Source: Tenacibaculum sp.
Lineage (GTDB): Bacteria; Bacteroidota; Bacteroidia; Flavobacteriales; Flavobacteriaceae
NCBI GenBank assembly: GCA_020631475.1
Contig: JAHDHE010000012.1
Location: 1 to 37,851, forward strand
Direction of reading: 5' to 3'
Length of the DNA stretch: 37,851 bases
This document shows positions 1-8,814 of the stretch, piece by piece. Numbering within the stretch: the stretch's first letter is position 1; every line of letters begins with the position of its first letter. The position numbers and the translations under genes were made by a program. The notes under the pieces are model-generated. The model was not told the origin of the DNA. It saw only the letters and a program-made list of their open reading frames with translations, and did no database searches.

Positions 1-1499
1 TTTTCGAGTTGTTTATTTCCATCAACAAATAAATTGCTGTAGTTTTCATTTTGAATAAAATTAGCTGTGTGCTGAAAAAAAGAGTTATTAAAATTAATTA
101 CTTCAGAAAAACTTCTGTAATTAGTTTCTAAAGTTTTTGTTTCTTTTGGAATATGAAACGGATTATCAGCACCAGATCCTAAACCTATAAACTGTTCTGC
201 TTTTCCACCACGCCAACGATAAATAGCTTGTTTACCATCACCAACCAACAACAAATTGCTATTTTCTTGCGCCAAAGCATTATCGATCAACGGAATTAAA
301 TTCTGCCATTGTAATACTGATGTGTCTTGCATTTCATCAATAAAATAATGCATAAATCGTTGTCCGATTCGTTCGTAAATAAACGGAGCGGGCTGATCTT
401 TAATATTATCCGAAATTAACTGATTAAATTCTGCATTTAAACGAAGATTATTTTCTTCTTTTATTTCTGTTAATTCTAAATTAATATGATTTAAAACCGC
501 TAATGGAATTATACTTTTTAAAGCCAATTTATTCATCAAAAATTGCTGATGTAATTGTTCTGATTCTGTATACAAATTTAATAAATCAGGTAAAATACTT
601 TCAATTGCATTCTTTACATCATCAGATTTTGACTTCGCATAAAAGTTATTTTCTTCAATACGCTCTCTAAGTTTAGAATCTTCAAAAAACTTTGCTTTTT
701 CAGGATTATTAGCCAAAGCAACGAAATGATTAGGAAACATAGACCTGTAAAAATCTTTATGATCTAACTGAACTGATTCTATAATTTCTAAACCTTTATT
801 CCCAATTTCTTGAAAACGTGTTTTTATTTTTTTTTGATGTTTAGATAACTTGATTTTTAAACTCGTAAAGTCTGCTACTTTTTTATCTGCAAGATTCCTA
901 AAATGTTTAGTATCGTCTTCGTTTAATAAGATTTTAGAAAACTCATTTAATTCTCGAGAAATATCCCAAGATTTATCATCATCTGCTTTATCTAAAGAAA
1001 AATCGATTAATAATTTAGTTAACTCTTTATCAGTTCCGATTTTAGAAATCAACACATCTACAGCTTCATTTAATAATGAAACTGCATCCATTTCTACTTC
1101 AAAGTTTAACGACAACCCTAAATCGTAAGCAAAACTTTTAATTATCTTATGCGTAAAACTATCAATCGTAGTAATTGAAAAAGCTGAATAATTTTGTAGA
1201 ACTGCATCTAATATCTTTTTACTTCGTTCTTTAATAGTCGATGTATCAACTGGAATTTCATTACTAATAACCTGAAACAAGTCATTTTCTTTTCCTTCAG
1301 AAAAATCTTGCAAGTTTTCTAAAACTCGCTCTTTCATTTCTCCAGCAGCTTTATTGGTAAATGTAATTGCCAATATTTTTTGAAAACGAAAAATATCCTC
1401 TGAGTTCAACAGTACTTTTAAATACTCTTTAACTAATGTAAAAGTTTTTCCACTTCCTGCGGATGCATTATATACTTGAAAAATTGATGGTTGTAGCAC
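1..1499 (-). CDS. UvrD/AddA-like superfamily 1 helicase, N-terminal part (runs off window)
   Basis: The reading frame is open from a GTG at 1499 to the window edge, giving about 499 N-terminal residues; the C-terminal part is missing. Visible motifs: Walker A (ASAGSGKT) near residues 12-19; TFTNKAAGEMKERV (motif Ia) soon after; motif II FIDEMQDTS with the DE pair at about 388-389; and VGDGKQAIYRWRGG (motif III) at about 417-430. These are typical of UvrD/RecB/AddA helicases, which unwind DNA at double-strand breaks. In Bacteroidota this N-terminus (YNASAGSGKTFTLVKEYL) belongs to AddA/RecB-like proteins that work with a partner nuclease, but no partner is visible here. GTG is chosen because an in-frame TAA lies three codons upstream and no ATG precedes the P-loop. 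It sits 52 bp downstream of the metal-transport operon on the same strand, and co-transcription is possible. Family call is firm; the exact subfamily is not. Confidence 0.9.
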   Translation of the reverse strand, partial: MLQPSIFQVYNASAGSGKTFTLVKEYLKVLLNSEDIFRFQKILAITFTNKAAGEMKERVLENLQDFSEGKENDLFQVISNEIPVDTSTIKERSKKILDAVLQNYSAFSITTIDSFTHKIIKSFAYDLGLSLNFEVEMDAVSLLNEAVDVLISKIGTDKELTKLLIDFSLDKADDDKSWDISRELNEFSKILLNEDDTKHFRNLADKKVADFTSLKIKLSKHQKKIKTRFQEIGNKGLEIIESVQLDHKDFYRSMFPNHFVALANNPEKAKFFEDSKLRERIEENNFYAKSKSDDVKNAIESILPDLLNLYTESEQLHQQFLMNKLALKSIIPLAVLNHINLELTEIKEENNLRLNAEFNQLISDNIKDQPAPFIYERIGQRFMHYFIDEMQDTSVLQWQNLIPLIDNALAQENSNLLLVGDGKQAIYRWRGGKAEQFIGLGSGADNPFHIPKETKTLETNYRSFSEVINFNNSFFQHTANFIQNENYSNLFVDGNKQLE

Positions 1500-1551
1500 A
1501 ATTATTTTTTAGATACTAATTGTACGAATTTACGGAAAGTTATAATGAATT

Positions 1552-2712
1552 TTAACCTCTAAATAAAAAGAAATCTTTTTTCATTGATTCAATTTTAGAA
1601 TCATCATTTGTAATAATATAATCGATTGCTTTTTCTGTAAAAACTTTTCCTTTTTCAGTTAACGATATAATTTGATTCTCGACAACAATCATATTATTCT
1701 TTTCAGCCAACTCTACAATCAATTTAGCTTTTACTTTGTGCCAGTTTATATGCTCATTTAAATGATTAATATGTCTTTCACTTTCTTCTTTATGATTATT
1801 AAGATGTAATAAAAAAGTAAGTAATTGCACTTCTTTCTGTTGCTGTTTATTACGATAAACTACCGATATCAATCCTTTGTTTGGTGCAAATAGATATACT
1901 AGCGAAAACACCAATCCTAACATCGTAGTCATTGAACCTGAAATTGATGCATCTAACCAATGTGCTACCCAATAACCAGAAATTGCAGAAAACACTCCAA
2001 ATACTATTGAAAAAATCAACATTTTCTTTAAATCGTTTGTTAACAAATAGGCTGTTGCTGCTGGCGCAATCATTAAAGCGACTACTAAAATAGCTCCAAC
2101 GGCATCAAACGAACCTACCGTTGTTATTGATGCTACACTCATTAATCCGTAATGTAATACTACTGGAGAAAAACCTAAAGCTGTTGCTAAACCTGTATCG
2201 AAAGTACTTACTTTCAATTCTTTGAAAAACGCAATTAAAAGACTTAAAGTAATTAATAATATGGTTCCGATAACCCACACTGATTTTGGACCTAGATCAA
2301 AATCATTAATTAGCAATCTATCAAACGGAGCAAAAGCTAATTCACCCAATAAAACAGCATCAACATCTAAATGAACATCATTCGCATTTTTTGCAATTAA
2401 AAGGACACCAATACTAAACAAAGCAGGAAAGACTAATCCTATTGCAGTATCTTCTTTTACCAACTTTGTTTTTTGAATATATTCAACCAATACAACAGTT
2501 AAAATTCCTGACAATGCTCCCATTAAAATTAATAACGGAGAATTTAAATCGTGCGTAATAAAAAAACCAATTACTAAACCTGGTAAAATAGAATGACTAA
2601 TTGCATCGCTAATCAACGCCATTTTTCGCAACACCAAAAACACACCTGGTATCGCACAAGCTACAGCAACTAAACTTGCTATTAATTGTATTTCTATTTG
2701 TGCGCTACTCAT
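1552..2712 (-). CDS. Metal ABC transporter permease (TroD/MntB/ZnuB type) with C-terminal winged-helix-like tail
   Basis: A 386-residue inner-membrane permease of the Zn/Mn/Fe chelate ABC family. Residues about 5-285 form a series of hydrophobic segments, with the family's conserved patch around LRKMALISDAISHSILPG near residues 28-45. Family members usually end near 280-300 residues. Here about 95 more soluble residues follow, with a helix-rich stretch and then ENQIISLTEKGKVFTEKA, which resembles the wing and 'LTEKG' of winged-helix regulators. The start overlaps the end of the upstream permease by 8 bp, so translation is probably coupled. It is the last gene of the transport operon. The two permeases likely pair to form the transmembrane channel; manganese or zinc is inferred from the neighbours. 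Confidence 0.92.
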   Translation of the reverse strand: MSSAQIEIQLIASLVAVACAIPGVFLVLRKMALISDAISHSILPGLVIGFFITHDLNSPLLILMGALSGILTVVLVEYIQKTKLVKEDTAIGLVFPALFSIGVLLIAKNANDVHLDVDAVLLGELAFAPFDRLLINDFDLGPKSVWVIGTILLITLSLLIAFFKELKVSTFDTGLATALGFSPVVLHYGLMSVASITTVGSFDAVGAILVVALMIAPAATAYLLTNDLKKMLIFSIVFGVFSAISGYWVAHWLDASISGSMTTMLGLVFSLVYLFAPNKGLISVVYRNKQQQKEVQLLTFLLHLNNHKEESERHINHLNEHINWHKVKAKLIVELAEKNNMIVVENQIISLTEKGKVFTEKAIDYIITNDDSKIESMKKDFFLFRG

Positions 2713-3829
2713 TTTCTATGTGTTGGTTGTATAAATTTCCTGCAAACTGATAGCCTTCTTCTGTCATCGACCACATTTTACCTTCTACTTTTATATACTC
2801 TTTCTCTTCTAATTTCTTTAAAGTTCCTCTAGTATATCCCTGAAAATTATTTAAGATTTTTACTGCATGCGGATGCGATTTATCTTCGTGTGTTTTTACT
2901 AAATCGAACATAAACGATAATGTTTTATGCAACTGTAAATCTCGTCTATTTTTTAAAAAACGTATTTGACGGAACAACAAACCTCTTGAAGGTGAAAATA
3001 TAAATGAAAAAACAACAAATACAGCGGCAACTAAAACAATTACTGGACCAGTTGATAAATTAGATTGACTTGCACTAATACCCGTACCAACCACACCAGA
3101 TAACATACCAAAAACTGCGGCTAATACAACCATCGTACTTAAACTATTTGTCCATTGACGTGCAGCTGCTGCAGGAGCCAATAACATTGCACTCATTAAA
3201 ACAACTCCAACAGTTTGTAACCCTAAAACAATTGCCAATACTATAAAACTGGTTATCAGAGCATCTATAAATTTTGTGTTAAATCCTAAAGTTTTTGCAT
3301 AATCTGCATCAAATAATAAAAGTTTGAATTCTTTCCAGAAAAGAAATAACACTATTAAACAAATACCTGTAACGATTGCCATAAACCAAACATCACTAAT
3401 AAGTAATGTTGCAGCTTGACCAAATAAAAACTTATCTAGTCCAGATTGATTTGCATTTGGCATTTTTTGAATAAACGTTAACAATAACATCCCAAATCCG
3501 AAGAAAACAGAAAGGATTAATCCTAGAGCAGTATCAGTTTTTAAATGCGTGTTTTTTGCTATCCCTCTTATCCAAAAAGCTCCAATTAATCCGCTTATTA
3601 AAGCTCCTAATAGTAATACATTTGTATCTTTTGTGCCAGTTATTAAAAAAGCAATCGCAATTCCAGGAAGTGACGCATGTGAAATTGCATCTCCCAACAA
3701 GCTTTGTTTTCTTAACACAGCAAAACTACCTAACATACCACAAATAGCGCCTAAAATTGCGGTACCTATTGTTATTGTACGGAGCGTATAATCTGAAAAA
3801 ACGAGACTAAAATATTCTTGTAAACTCAT
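2705..3829 (-). CDS. Metal ABC transporter permease (TroC/MntB type) with C-terminal winged-helix-like tail
   Basis: A 374-residue permease of the same family as the downstream gene. Residues about 15-285 are the membrane part, with the conserved patch AVLRKQSLLGDAISHASLPG near residues 37-56. Residues about 295-374 are a charged, soluble tail ending LKKLEEKEYIKVEGKMWSMT and EEGYQFA, which looks like the recognition helix, wing and last helix of a DtxR/MarR-like winged helix. A permease fused to a DtxR-like domain is known in Chlamydia (YtgCR), but here the tail is shorter and a full DtxR-type regulator is also encoded in the operon. The ATG overlaps the ATPase stop codon by one base (TAATG), so the two are translationally coupled. 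Confidence 0.92.
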   Translation of the reverse strand: MSLQEYFSLVFSDYTLRTITIGTAILGAICGMLGSFAVLRKQSLLGDAISHASLPGIAIAFLITGTKDTNVLLLGALISGLIGAFWIRGIAKNTHLKTDTALGLILSVFFGFGMLLLTFIQKMPNANQSGLDKFLFGQAATLLISDVWFMAIVTGICLIVLFLFWKEFKLLLFDADYAKTLGFNTKFIDALITSFIVLAIVLGLQTVGVVLMSAMLLAPAAAARQWTNSLSTMVVLAAVFGMLSGVVGTGISASQSNLSTGPVIVLVAAVFVVFSFIFSPSRGLLFRQIRFLKNRRDLQLHKTLSFMFDLVKTHEDKSHPHAVKILNNFQGYTRGTLKKLEEKEYIKVEGKMWSMTEEGYQFAGNLYNQHIENE

Positions 3830-4566
3830 TATTGCTGTACACTTACTTTGTAATTAATTCCGTAGGTCTTTGTTAAATTATCGTCATTAAAAATCTCCTT
3901 AACAGGACCTGTTGCAATTTTCTTTACATTTAAAAAAGTTACCCAATCGAAATATTCTGGAACCGTTTGTAAATCGTGATGTACAACCACCACAGTTTTT
4001 CCTGCTTTTCGTAATTCTTTTAAAATATTGATAATTGCTATCTCGGTAGTTGCATCAACACCTTGAAAAGGCTCATCCATAAAGTAGATGGATGCATTTT
4101 GCACTAAAGCTCTTGCCAAGAAAATTCGTTGTTGTTGCCCTCCTGAAAGCTGAGAAATTTGCCGTCCTTTAAAAGGTAACATCCCTACTTTTTCTAAGGC
4201 TTCTAAAGCTGCTTTTTTCTGAGTACTTCCTGGACGTTTTATCCAACCTAAACTTCCGTAAGTTCCCATCATAACAACATCTAAAGCTGTTGTTGGAAAA
4301 TCCCAATCTACACTTCCTTTTTGAGGAACATACGCTACTAATTTTCGTTGTTTATCATAGGGTTTTCCATACACAGAAACACTTCCTGCAATCGGATTTA
4401 TAATTCCTAAAATAGATTTTATTAAAGTAGATTTCCCTGCTCCGTTTGGACCTACAATTGCCATCAAAACTCCTTCGGGAATTGATAAATCAATATCCCA
4501 AAGCACCGGTTTATAATTATATGCTACCGTTAAATCATCTACTGTTACTGCGTATTTTGTTTCCAT
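3829..4566 (-). CDS. Metal ABC transporter ATP-binding protein (TroB/MntA/ZnuC type)
   Basis: A 245-residue cytoplasmic ATPase that would power metal import through the two permeases downstream. Motifs in order: Walker [10 protein letters not shown] (39-47), Q-loop glutamine at 82 (YVPQKG), ABC signature LSGGQQQR (140-147), Walker B IYFMDEP (160-166), D-loop GVD, and the switch histidine in VVVHHDL (about 194-200). The tryptophan-rich VDWDFP after the Q-loop is typical of the Mn/Zn-type subgroup. Length is normal for the family. It starts 1 bp after the stop of the binding-protein gene and overlaps the permease start by 1 bp, so this is one tight operon. Confidence 0.95.
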   Translation of the reverse strand: METKYAVTVDDLTVAYNYKPVLWDIDLSIPEGVLMAIVGPNGAGKSTLIKSILGIINPIAGSVSVYGKPYDKQRKLVAYVPQKGSVDWDFPTTALDVVMMGTYGSLGWIKRPGSTQKKAALEALEKVGMLPFKGRQISQLSGGQQQRIFLARALVQNASIYFMDEPFQGVDATTEIAIINILKELRKAGKTVVVVHHDLQTVPEYFDWVTFLNVKKIATGPVKEIFNDDNLTKTYGINYKVSVQQ

Positions 4567-4567
4567 A

Positions 4568-5479
4568 TTACTTTAAGGCATCAACAATTGTATGCACGTT
4601 TGCTTTATACATACCTACATAAGTTCCTTCATCTGTTCCTGCATTTCCTAATGCATCAGAATATAAAGTTCCGCCAATTATCACTTCTTGTCCTTTTGAT
4701 TTTACTGCCGCTTGTAAAGCTTCAATCGTTCTTTTTGGAACTGAGGTTTCTACAAAAATTGCTTTTACTTTATTCTCAATAATAAACTTTGCTAATTTCT
4801 GAACATCTTGCACACCAGCTTCTGTAGCAGTAGATAAACCCTGTAAGCCAACTACATTAAATGTATGCTGTCTTCCAAAATAATTAAAAGCATCGTGTGC
4901 TGTTACTAAAATTCTTTTCTCTTCTGGAAGATTATTTATTTTAATAGCAATTTCATTATTCAATGTCGTTAATTCATCTAAATATACTTTTGCTTTTTCT
5001 TTGTAGAAATCGGCATTTTTAACATCTATTTCTGATAACTTCTCAGCAACATAGTTTGTTATTTTCATCCAATTATTAATATCAAACCAAATATGTGGAT
5101 CGTAATTTGATGCGAACAACTCAGAACTTATCAAGTTACTTTTATCAATCACATCAGAAACTACAATTGTTTTTTTGTTTTGATGCTTCATTTTTTCAAA
5201 CACTTCTTCCAGCTTACCTTCTAAATGTAATCCGTTATATATTACAACGTCTGCATTAAATAGTTTTGACACATCTCCTTCGCTTGCTTTATATAAATGC
5301 GGATCTACACCAGAGCCCATTAAACCATTTACTACTATTTTATCACTTCCTATGTTTTTTACTAAATCGGTAATCATTGTTGTTGTTGTAACTACATTTA
5401 ATTTCCCGTTTTCTTTCTTTTCTTTTTTACCGCAACCTATTATTAATAGGAGTATTACTAATGTTATTATTCTTTTCAT
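4568..5479 (-). CDS. troA: Metal-binding lipoprotein of ABC transporter (TroA/ZnuA family)
   Basis: A 303-residue cluster 9 (A-1) substrate-binding protein. The N-terminus is a lipoprotein signal (lipobox LIIGC, Cys16), so the protein is anchored in the periplasm. Expected metal ligands are His61 (DPHLY), His129 (DPHIW), His195 (TAHDAF) and Asp275 (LYSDAL). Three His plus one Asp matches the TroA set rather than the Glu-containing PsaA/MntC set. The stretch [12 protein letters not shown] and the C-terminal [12 protein letters not shown] and DEGTYVGM are also very TroA-like. TroA binds Zn and Mn in other bacteria, so substrate cannot be fixed from this alone. It is the first transport gene after the regulator, 1 bp after its stop codon. 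Confidence 0.93.
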   Translation of the reverse strand: MKRIITLVILLLIIGCGKKEKKENGKLNVVTTTTMITDLVKNIGSDKIVVNGLMGSGVDPHLYKASEGDVSKLFNADVVIYNGLHLEGKLEEVFEKMKHQNKKTIVVSDVIDKSNLISSELFASNYDPHIWFDINNWMKITNYVAEKLSEIDVKNADFYKEKAKVYLDELTTLNNEIAIKINNLPEEKRILVTAHDAFNYFGRQHTFNVVGLQGLSTATEAGVQDVQKLAKFIIENKVKAIFVETSVPKRTIEALQAAVKSKGQEVIIGGTLYSDALGNAGTDEGTYVGMYKANVHTIVDALK

Positions 5480-5480
5480 T

Positions 5481-6137
5481 TTAGTTTTTTTGTATATAAA
5501 TATTGTTTGCTACTTTGTTTGATATTGTCATCTCCTTACCATTTATCTTTACTAAAAAAGAATCATCGAAAGGCTCTTTATCTAAGACTTCAATATCTTG
5601 ACCCAAGCCAATTTCTTGTTTATCTAAAAAACGTAGAAATTCGGAAGACGTATCATTTACTCCCACACAAACTCCTTTCTCATTTTTCTCTAATGTAGCC
5701 AATAAACTTTTTTGAATCTGCGGAAGATTTCCTTCTTTATCTGGAATAGGGTCTCCGTGCGGGTCTCTTTTAGGATAACCCAAAAATGAATCCAATTCAT
5801 CAATTAGTTTTGGAGATTTAATATGTTCTAATTGCTCCGCTACTTCATGTACTTCATCCCAAGAGAAATTTAGTTTCTCAACTAAAAAAACTTCCCACAA
5901 TCGATGTTTACGAATAATATTAGCTGCTGTTTTTTTACCAAAATCAGTAAGTGTAACCCCTTGATATTTTTTATAAACTACCACTTTTTTCTCCGATAGT
6001 TTTTTAATCATATCTGTTACCGAAGATGCTTTTGTATTTAACTTCTTTGCAATCGAGTTTGTACTAATTCCTTTATCTGAAATCGCAGCTAAATGATAAA
6101 TTGTTTTTATATAATTTTCTTCTGACTGACTAAACAT
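5481..6137 (-). CDS. DtxR/MntR-family metal-dependent transcriptional regulator
   Basis: A 218-residue three-domain regulator: winged-helix DNA-binding domain (about 1-65, helix-turn-helix 24-50), dimerisation and metal domain (about 66-140), and a FeoA/SH3-like C-terminal domain (about 145-218). Metal-site residues include His78, Glu82, His97, Glu101, Glu104 and His105 (HEVAEQLEH). Where iron sensors DtxR/IdeR carry Cys102, this protein has Glu101, as in MntR, which favours manganese over iron. However, the MntR residues Asp8 and Glu11 are replaced by Asn8 and Lys11. It is the first gene of the transporter operon and divergent from a TonB receptor; a 38-bp palindrome between them is its most likely operator, which would make it autoregulatory. 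Confidence 0.92.
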   Translation of the reverse strand: MFSQSEENYIKTIYHLAAISDKGISTNSIAKKLNTKASSVTDMIKKLSEKKVVVYKKYQGVTLTDFGKKTAANIIRKHRLWEVFLVEKLNFSWDEVHEVAEQLEHIKSPKLIDELDSFLGYPKRDPHGDPIPDKEGNLPQIQKSLLATLEKNEKGVCVGVNDTSSEFLRFLDKQEIGLGQDIEVLDKEPFDDSFLVKINGKEMTISNKVANNIYIQKN

Positions 6138-6155
6138 TTTATTTTTTTGGTTTTA

Positions 6156-6163
6156 CAAAAATA
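6156..6163 (-). promoter_or_regulatory. Candidate -7 element for the regulator-transporter operon
   Basis: On the minus strand this reads TATTTTTG, an exact match to the Bacteroidota -7 consensus TAnnTTTG, 18 bp upstream of the regulator ATG. No clear TTTG -33 element is seen; the expected place is inside the palindrome at 6179-6216, so repressor binding would block polymerase. Confidence 0.5.
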
Positions 6164-6178
6164 CAAATTTTGATTTAA

Positions 6179-6216
6179 ATAAAATAATTTTTAGGTTAAA
6201 CTAAAAATTATTTTAT
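6179..6216. promoter_or_regulatory. Near-perfect 38-bp palindrome, likely DtxR/MntR-type operator
   Basis: Two 16-bp arms (6179-6194 and 6201-6216) are exact reverse complements. Of the central six bases (GTTAAA), only the outer pair fails to match. The core TTTAGGTTAAACTAAA resembles TTTAGG-N-CCTAAA sites known for DtxR/SirR-type regulators. It lies between the divergent regulator operon and the TonB receptor gene, overlaps the receptor's -7 element at 6214-6221, and covers the expected -33 region of both promoters. Repression of both directions by the neighbouring regulator is inferred. Confidence 0.75.
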
Positions 6217-6221
6217 ATTTG
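6214..6221 (+). promoter_or_regulatory. -7 element of the 6259 TonB receptor gene
   Basis: TATATTTG matches the Bacteroidota consensus TAnnTTTG exactly and lies 37 bp before the ATG. Its first three bases lie within the right arm of the operator palindrome. Confidence 0.7.
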
Positions 6222-6258
6222 CGAAAATAAAACAGTAATTATACTGAAACAACAAACA

Positions 6259-8607
6259 ATGAAGAAACTGATTTTAGTTAGCTTTTTACTAATCACTGCT
6301 TATACTAAAGCACAAATCATAACGGGAAAAATAACAACTACAAAAGGAGAGTCTTTACCTTTTGCTAATGTTTCAGTAAAAAATAGTAGTATTGGAGTAA
6401 ATGCTGATGAAAATGGTTTATTTACTTTAGAGAACGTAAAGAAGAATAAAGTAACCTTAATTGTTTCTTTTACAGGATTTATTTCTTCTCAGAAACAAAT
6501 AAACATATCTACTAACAAAGAGAATAGAATTAATTTTTCTTTAATGGAACATGCAGAATTACTAGATCAAGTTACAGTTACGGGAACAAGAACTGATAGA
6601 CGTAGCACTAAAAACCCTGTAATTGTAAATGTAATTAATAGCGAAACGTTGGCTAATGTACAAGCCTGTAACTTATCAGAAGGATTGAAATTTCAAACAG
6701 GTTTAAGAGTTGAAACCGATTGTCAGACTTGTAATTATACTCAATTACGTATGAATGGTTTAGCTGGCGGATATTCTCAAATACTAATTAATGGTCGTCC
6801 TATTTTTAGTCCACTAACTGGTTTATATGGTTTAGAACAAATCCCTACAAATATGATAGATCGAATAGAAGTTGTTCGCGGTGGTGGTTCAGCTTTATAT
6901 GGGTCAAGCGCCATTGGTGGTACCGTTAACGTGATTACTAACACACCAAAAAAAGACGATTATAGCATTAGTTACACTTATCAAAACCTTAAAGGAACTT
7001 CTGATCACATCATTGCTGGTAACACCACTGTAGTTAATGAAAATAAAAATGCAGGAATTTCATTCTTTATAAATAATAGAGCTCGTGAAATCTACGATCA
7101 TAACGGAGATAACTTTTCTGAATTACCGCAATTAAAAAACAATTCATTTGGTACTAATTTATTCTTCTTACCAACAGAAAATCAGAAGATAGAAGTTAAT
7201 TTTAGTAAAATGAATGAATATCGTTATGGTGGAGAAATGGTGAAAAATGCTCCTCATTTCGCATTACAATCAGAAGAAAGAACTCACGATGTGTATGTTG
7301 GTAATATTGACTATCAAATTAATTTTAACGAAGACAAAAGCTCATTAATTACTTATTTCGCTTCTCAATATACCGGAAGAGAGCATTACACTGGTGTTCG
7401 TCCAGATATCGGGACTCCTGAAGATACAGATCATTTAGCAAATCCTCCTTATGGAAATTCTGAAACCACAACTTTCCAAGGAGGAATTCAGTTTAATCAT
7501 AAATTAGAAAACTTCTTAAAAGGAAACAACTTATTAACAATTGGTAGTGAATTTGTGCAAGATGATGTTTTTGATGTTATTACTGCCTATGAATATGAGA
7601 TAGATCAGATAACTAAAAACTACGGATTCTTTTTTCAAAGTGATTGGGAAATCAATGACAAATGGAACCTTTTAGCAGGAATACGCTACGACAACCATCA
7701 TTTAAGAGCTTTAAATATCGATGAGAACACAAAAGCTAGAAACTATAAAGAAATTACAAATAATGTAGCTAGTCCACGTATTTCTTTATTATTTAAACCT
7801 TTTGAAAACACTCAAATTCGTGGAACATGGGGAACAGGTTTTAGAGCTCCTCAAGCTTTTGATACCGATTTACATATTGCATTTGCTGGCGGAGGTATTT
7901 CTCGGGTTTTACTTGCTGATAATTTAAAAAGAGAACGTTCGAATAGTTATACAGTTTCTTTTAATTACGACAAACCTACCGAACATTACATCTATGGTTT
8001 TACAATCGAAAGTTTTTATACTCAATTAGATGACGCCTTTGTTTTAGAAAATATTGCACCCAATGCAAACGGAGAACGTTTTGAAAAAAGAAATAGTGAC
8101 GGAGCAGTGGTAAAAGGAATTACCTTAGAAACTCGTTTAAACTATGATGGTATTCTTCAATTCGATGCTGGTTTCACCTACCAATCTAGCAAATACAATA
8201 CAGCTGTAAACAATTCTGATGTATTAGATGCAAAAAGAGAATTTTTGCGTACTCCAAATACTTATGGATACGCAACAGCAACCTATACACCAAGTCAAAA
8301 ATTTAAAACAGCTTTAAATTTAGTTTACACAGGCACAATGAATGTTTTGCATTTAGCATCAAACCCTCAAAACATAACATCAGACGAATATTTTACTTCG
8401 CCTTCATTTTTTAATTTAGGAATCAACTCAAGTTATAAATTTGAATTAGAAAACTTAAAAACAAACATTGAGCTTTCTGCTGGAGTCAAAAATATTTTTG
8501 ATAGCTATCAATCGAAGTTTGATACTGGAAAAGATCGAGATAGTAATTTCATTTATGGTCCAGCTAACCCCAGAACATTTGTTTTTGGTTTAAAAATATT
8601 TAAATAA
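6259..8607 (+). CDS. TonB-dependent receptor, probable outer-membrane metal (Mn/Zn) receptor
   Basis: A 782-residue outer-membrane receptor. A signal peptide is cut after about residue 19 (YTKAQ). A carboxypeptidase-regulatory-like domain follows (about 20-100), then a TonB-box-like segment LDQVTVTGTRT (102-112), the plug (about 115-230, ending VRGGGSALYGSSAIGGTVN) and a beta-barrel to the C-terminal Phe-Lys. The plug contains Cys137 and a Cys155-x-x-Cys158 pair in ETDCQTCNYTQLRMNG, a feature of one Bacteroidota branch related to BtuB/CirA receptors. It is divergent from the DtxR-type regulator and Tro-type transporter and shares their palindromic operator, so a metal or metal complex is the most likely cargo. 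Copper, haem or a metallophore cannot be excluded. Confidence 0.9.
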   Translation: MKKLILVSFLLITAYTKAQIITGKITTTKGESLPFANVSVKNSSIGVNADENGLFTLENVKKNKVTLIVSFTGFISSQKQINISTNKENRINFSLMEHAELLDQVTVTGTRTDRRSTKNPVIVNVINSETLANVQACNLSEGLKFQTGLRVETDCQTCNYTQLRMNGLAGGYSQILINGRPIFSPLTGLYGLEQIPTNMIDRIEVVRGGGSALYGSSAIGGTVNVITNTPKKDDYSISYTYQNLKGTSDHIIAGNTTVVNENKNAGISFFINNRAREIYDHNGDNFSELPQLKNNSFGTNLFFLPTENQKIEVNFSKMNEYRYGGEMVKNAPHFALQSEERTHDVYVGNIDYQINFNEDKSSLITYFASQYTGREHYTGVRPDIGTPEDTDHLANPPYGNSETTTFQGGIQFNHKLENFLKGNNLLTIGSEFVQDDVFDVITAYEYEIDQITKNYGFFFQSDWEINDKWNLLAGIRYDNHHLRALNIDENTKARNYKEITNNVASPRISLLFKPFENTQIRGTWGTGFRAPQAFDTDLHIAFAGGGISRVLLADNLKRERSNSYTVSFNYDKPTEHYIYGFTIESFYTQLDDAFVLENIAPNANGERFEKRNSDGAVVKGITLETRLNYDGILQFDAGFTYQSSKYNTAVNNSDVLDAKREFLRTPNTYGYATATYTPSQKFKTALNLVYTGTMNVLHLASNPQNITSDEYFTSPSFFNLGINSSYKFELENLKTNIELSAGVKNIFDSYQSKFDTGKDRDSNFIYGPANPRTFVFGLKIFK

Positions 8608-8629
8608 CCTAAAAGCATAATAAAATGTT

Positions 8630-8667
8630 AAAAGAGAAAGTCTTTATCAAGGCTTTCTCTTTTTTTA
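8630..8667 (+). terminator. Rho-independent terminator after the metal receptor gene
   Basis: Arms AAAAGAGAAAG (8630-8640) and CTTTCTCTTTT (8653-8663) pair perfectly around a 12-nt loop and run into a T tract to 8667. It is 23 bp after the stop codon. Confidence 0.85.
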
Positions 8668-8707
8668 TAACCTCAAATTAATACTCTCTTAACTTAAAGA
8701 GTATTCA

Positions 8708-8785
8708 TTAACATTAAATAAACATTCTAATAAAGCAACGATAATTTATCTGTAACATTAGGTTTACAATGTAATGTCAGATTTG
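8708..8785 (+). promoter_or_regulatory. Promoter region with 11-bp-spaced TTAACA-like repeats (candidate Pho box)
   Basis: Two pairs of direct hexamers are visible: TTAACA (8708) with TAAACA (8719), and GTAACA (8752) with TTTACA (8763), each 11 bp apart. TTTG of a weak -7 element (CAGATTTG, 8778-8785) starts 19 bp after the start of the last repeat and 33 bp before the ATG. The missing TA of the -7 consensus suggests dependence on an activator. The porin promoter at 35171-35204 has the same spacing. Repeats of this kind bind PhoB/PhoP in other phyla; the assignment here is inference. Confidence 0.5.
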
Positions 8786-8814
8786 CAGGGTATTTAAAGA
8801 ACTCAAAAACTAGA

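Noticed and set aside
850..1128. Plus-strand reading frame of 92 codons
   Set aside because: It is the complement of the helicase gene, which shows full motifs in its own frame; Ser/Asn-rich content is typical of antisense frames here.
8608..8814. Riboswitch (for example cobalamin) before the TonB receptor
   Set aside because: No B12-box-like or other conserved riboswitch core was seen; the gap is explained by a terminator and promoter.
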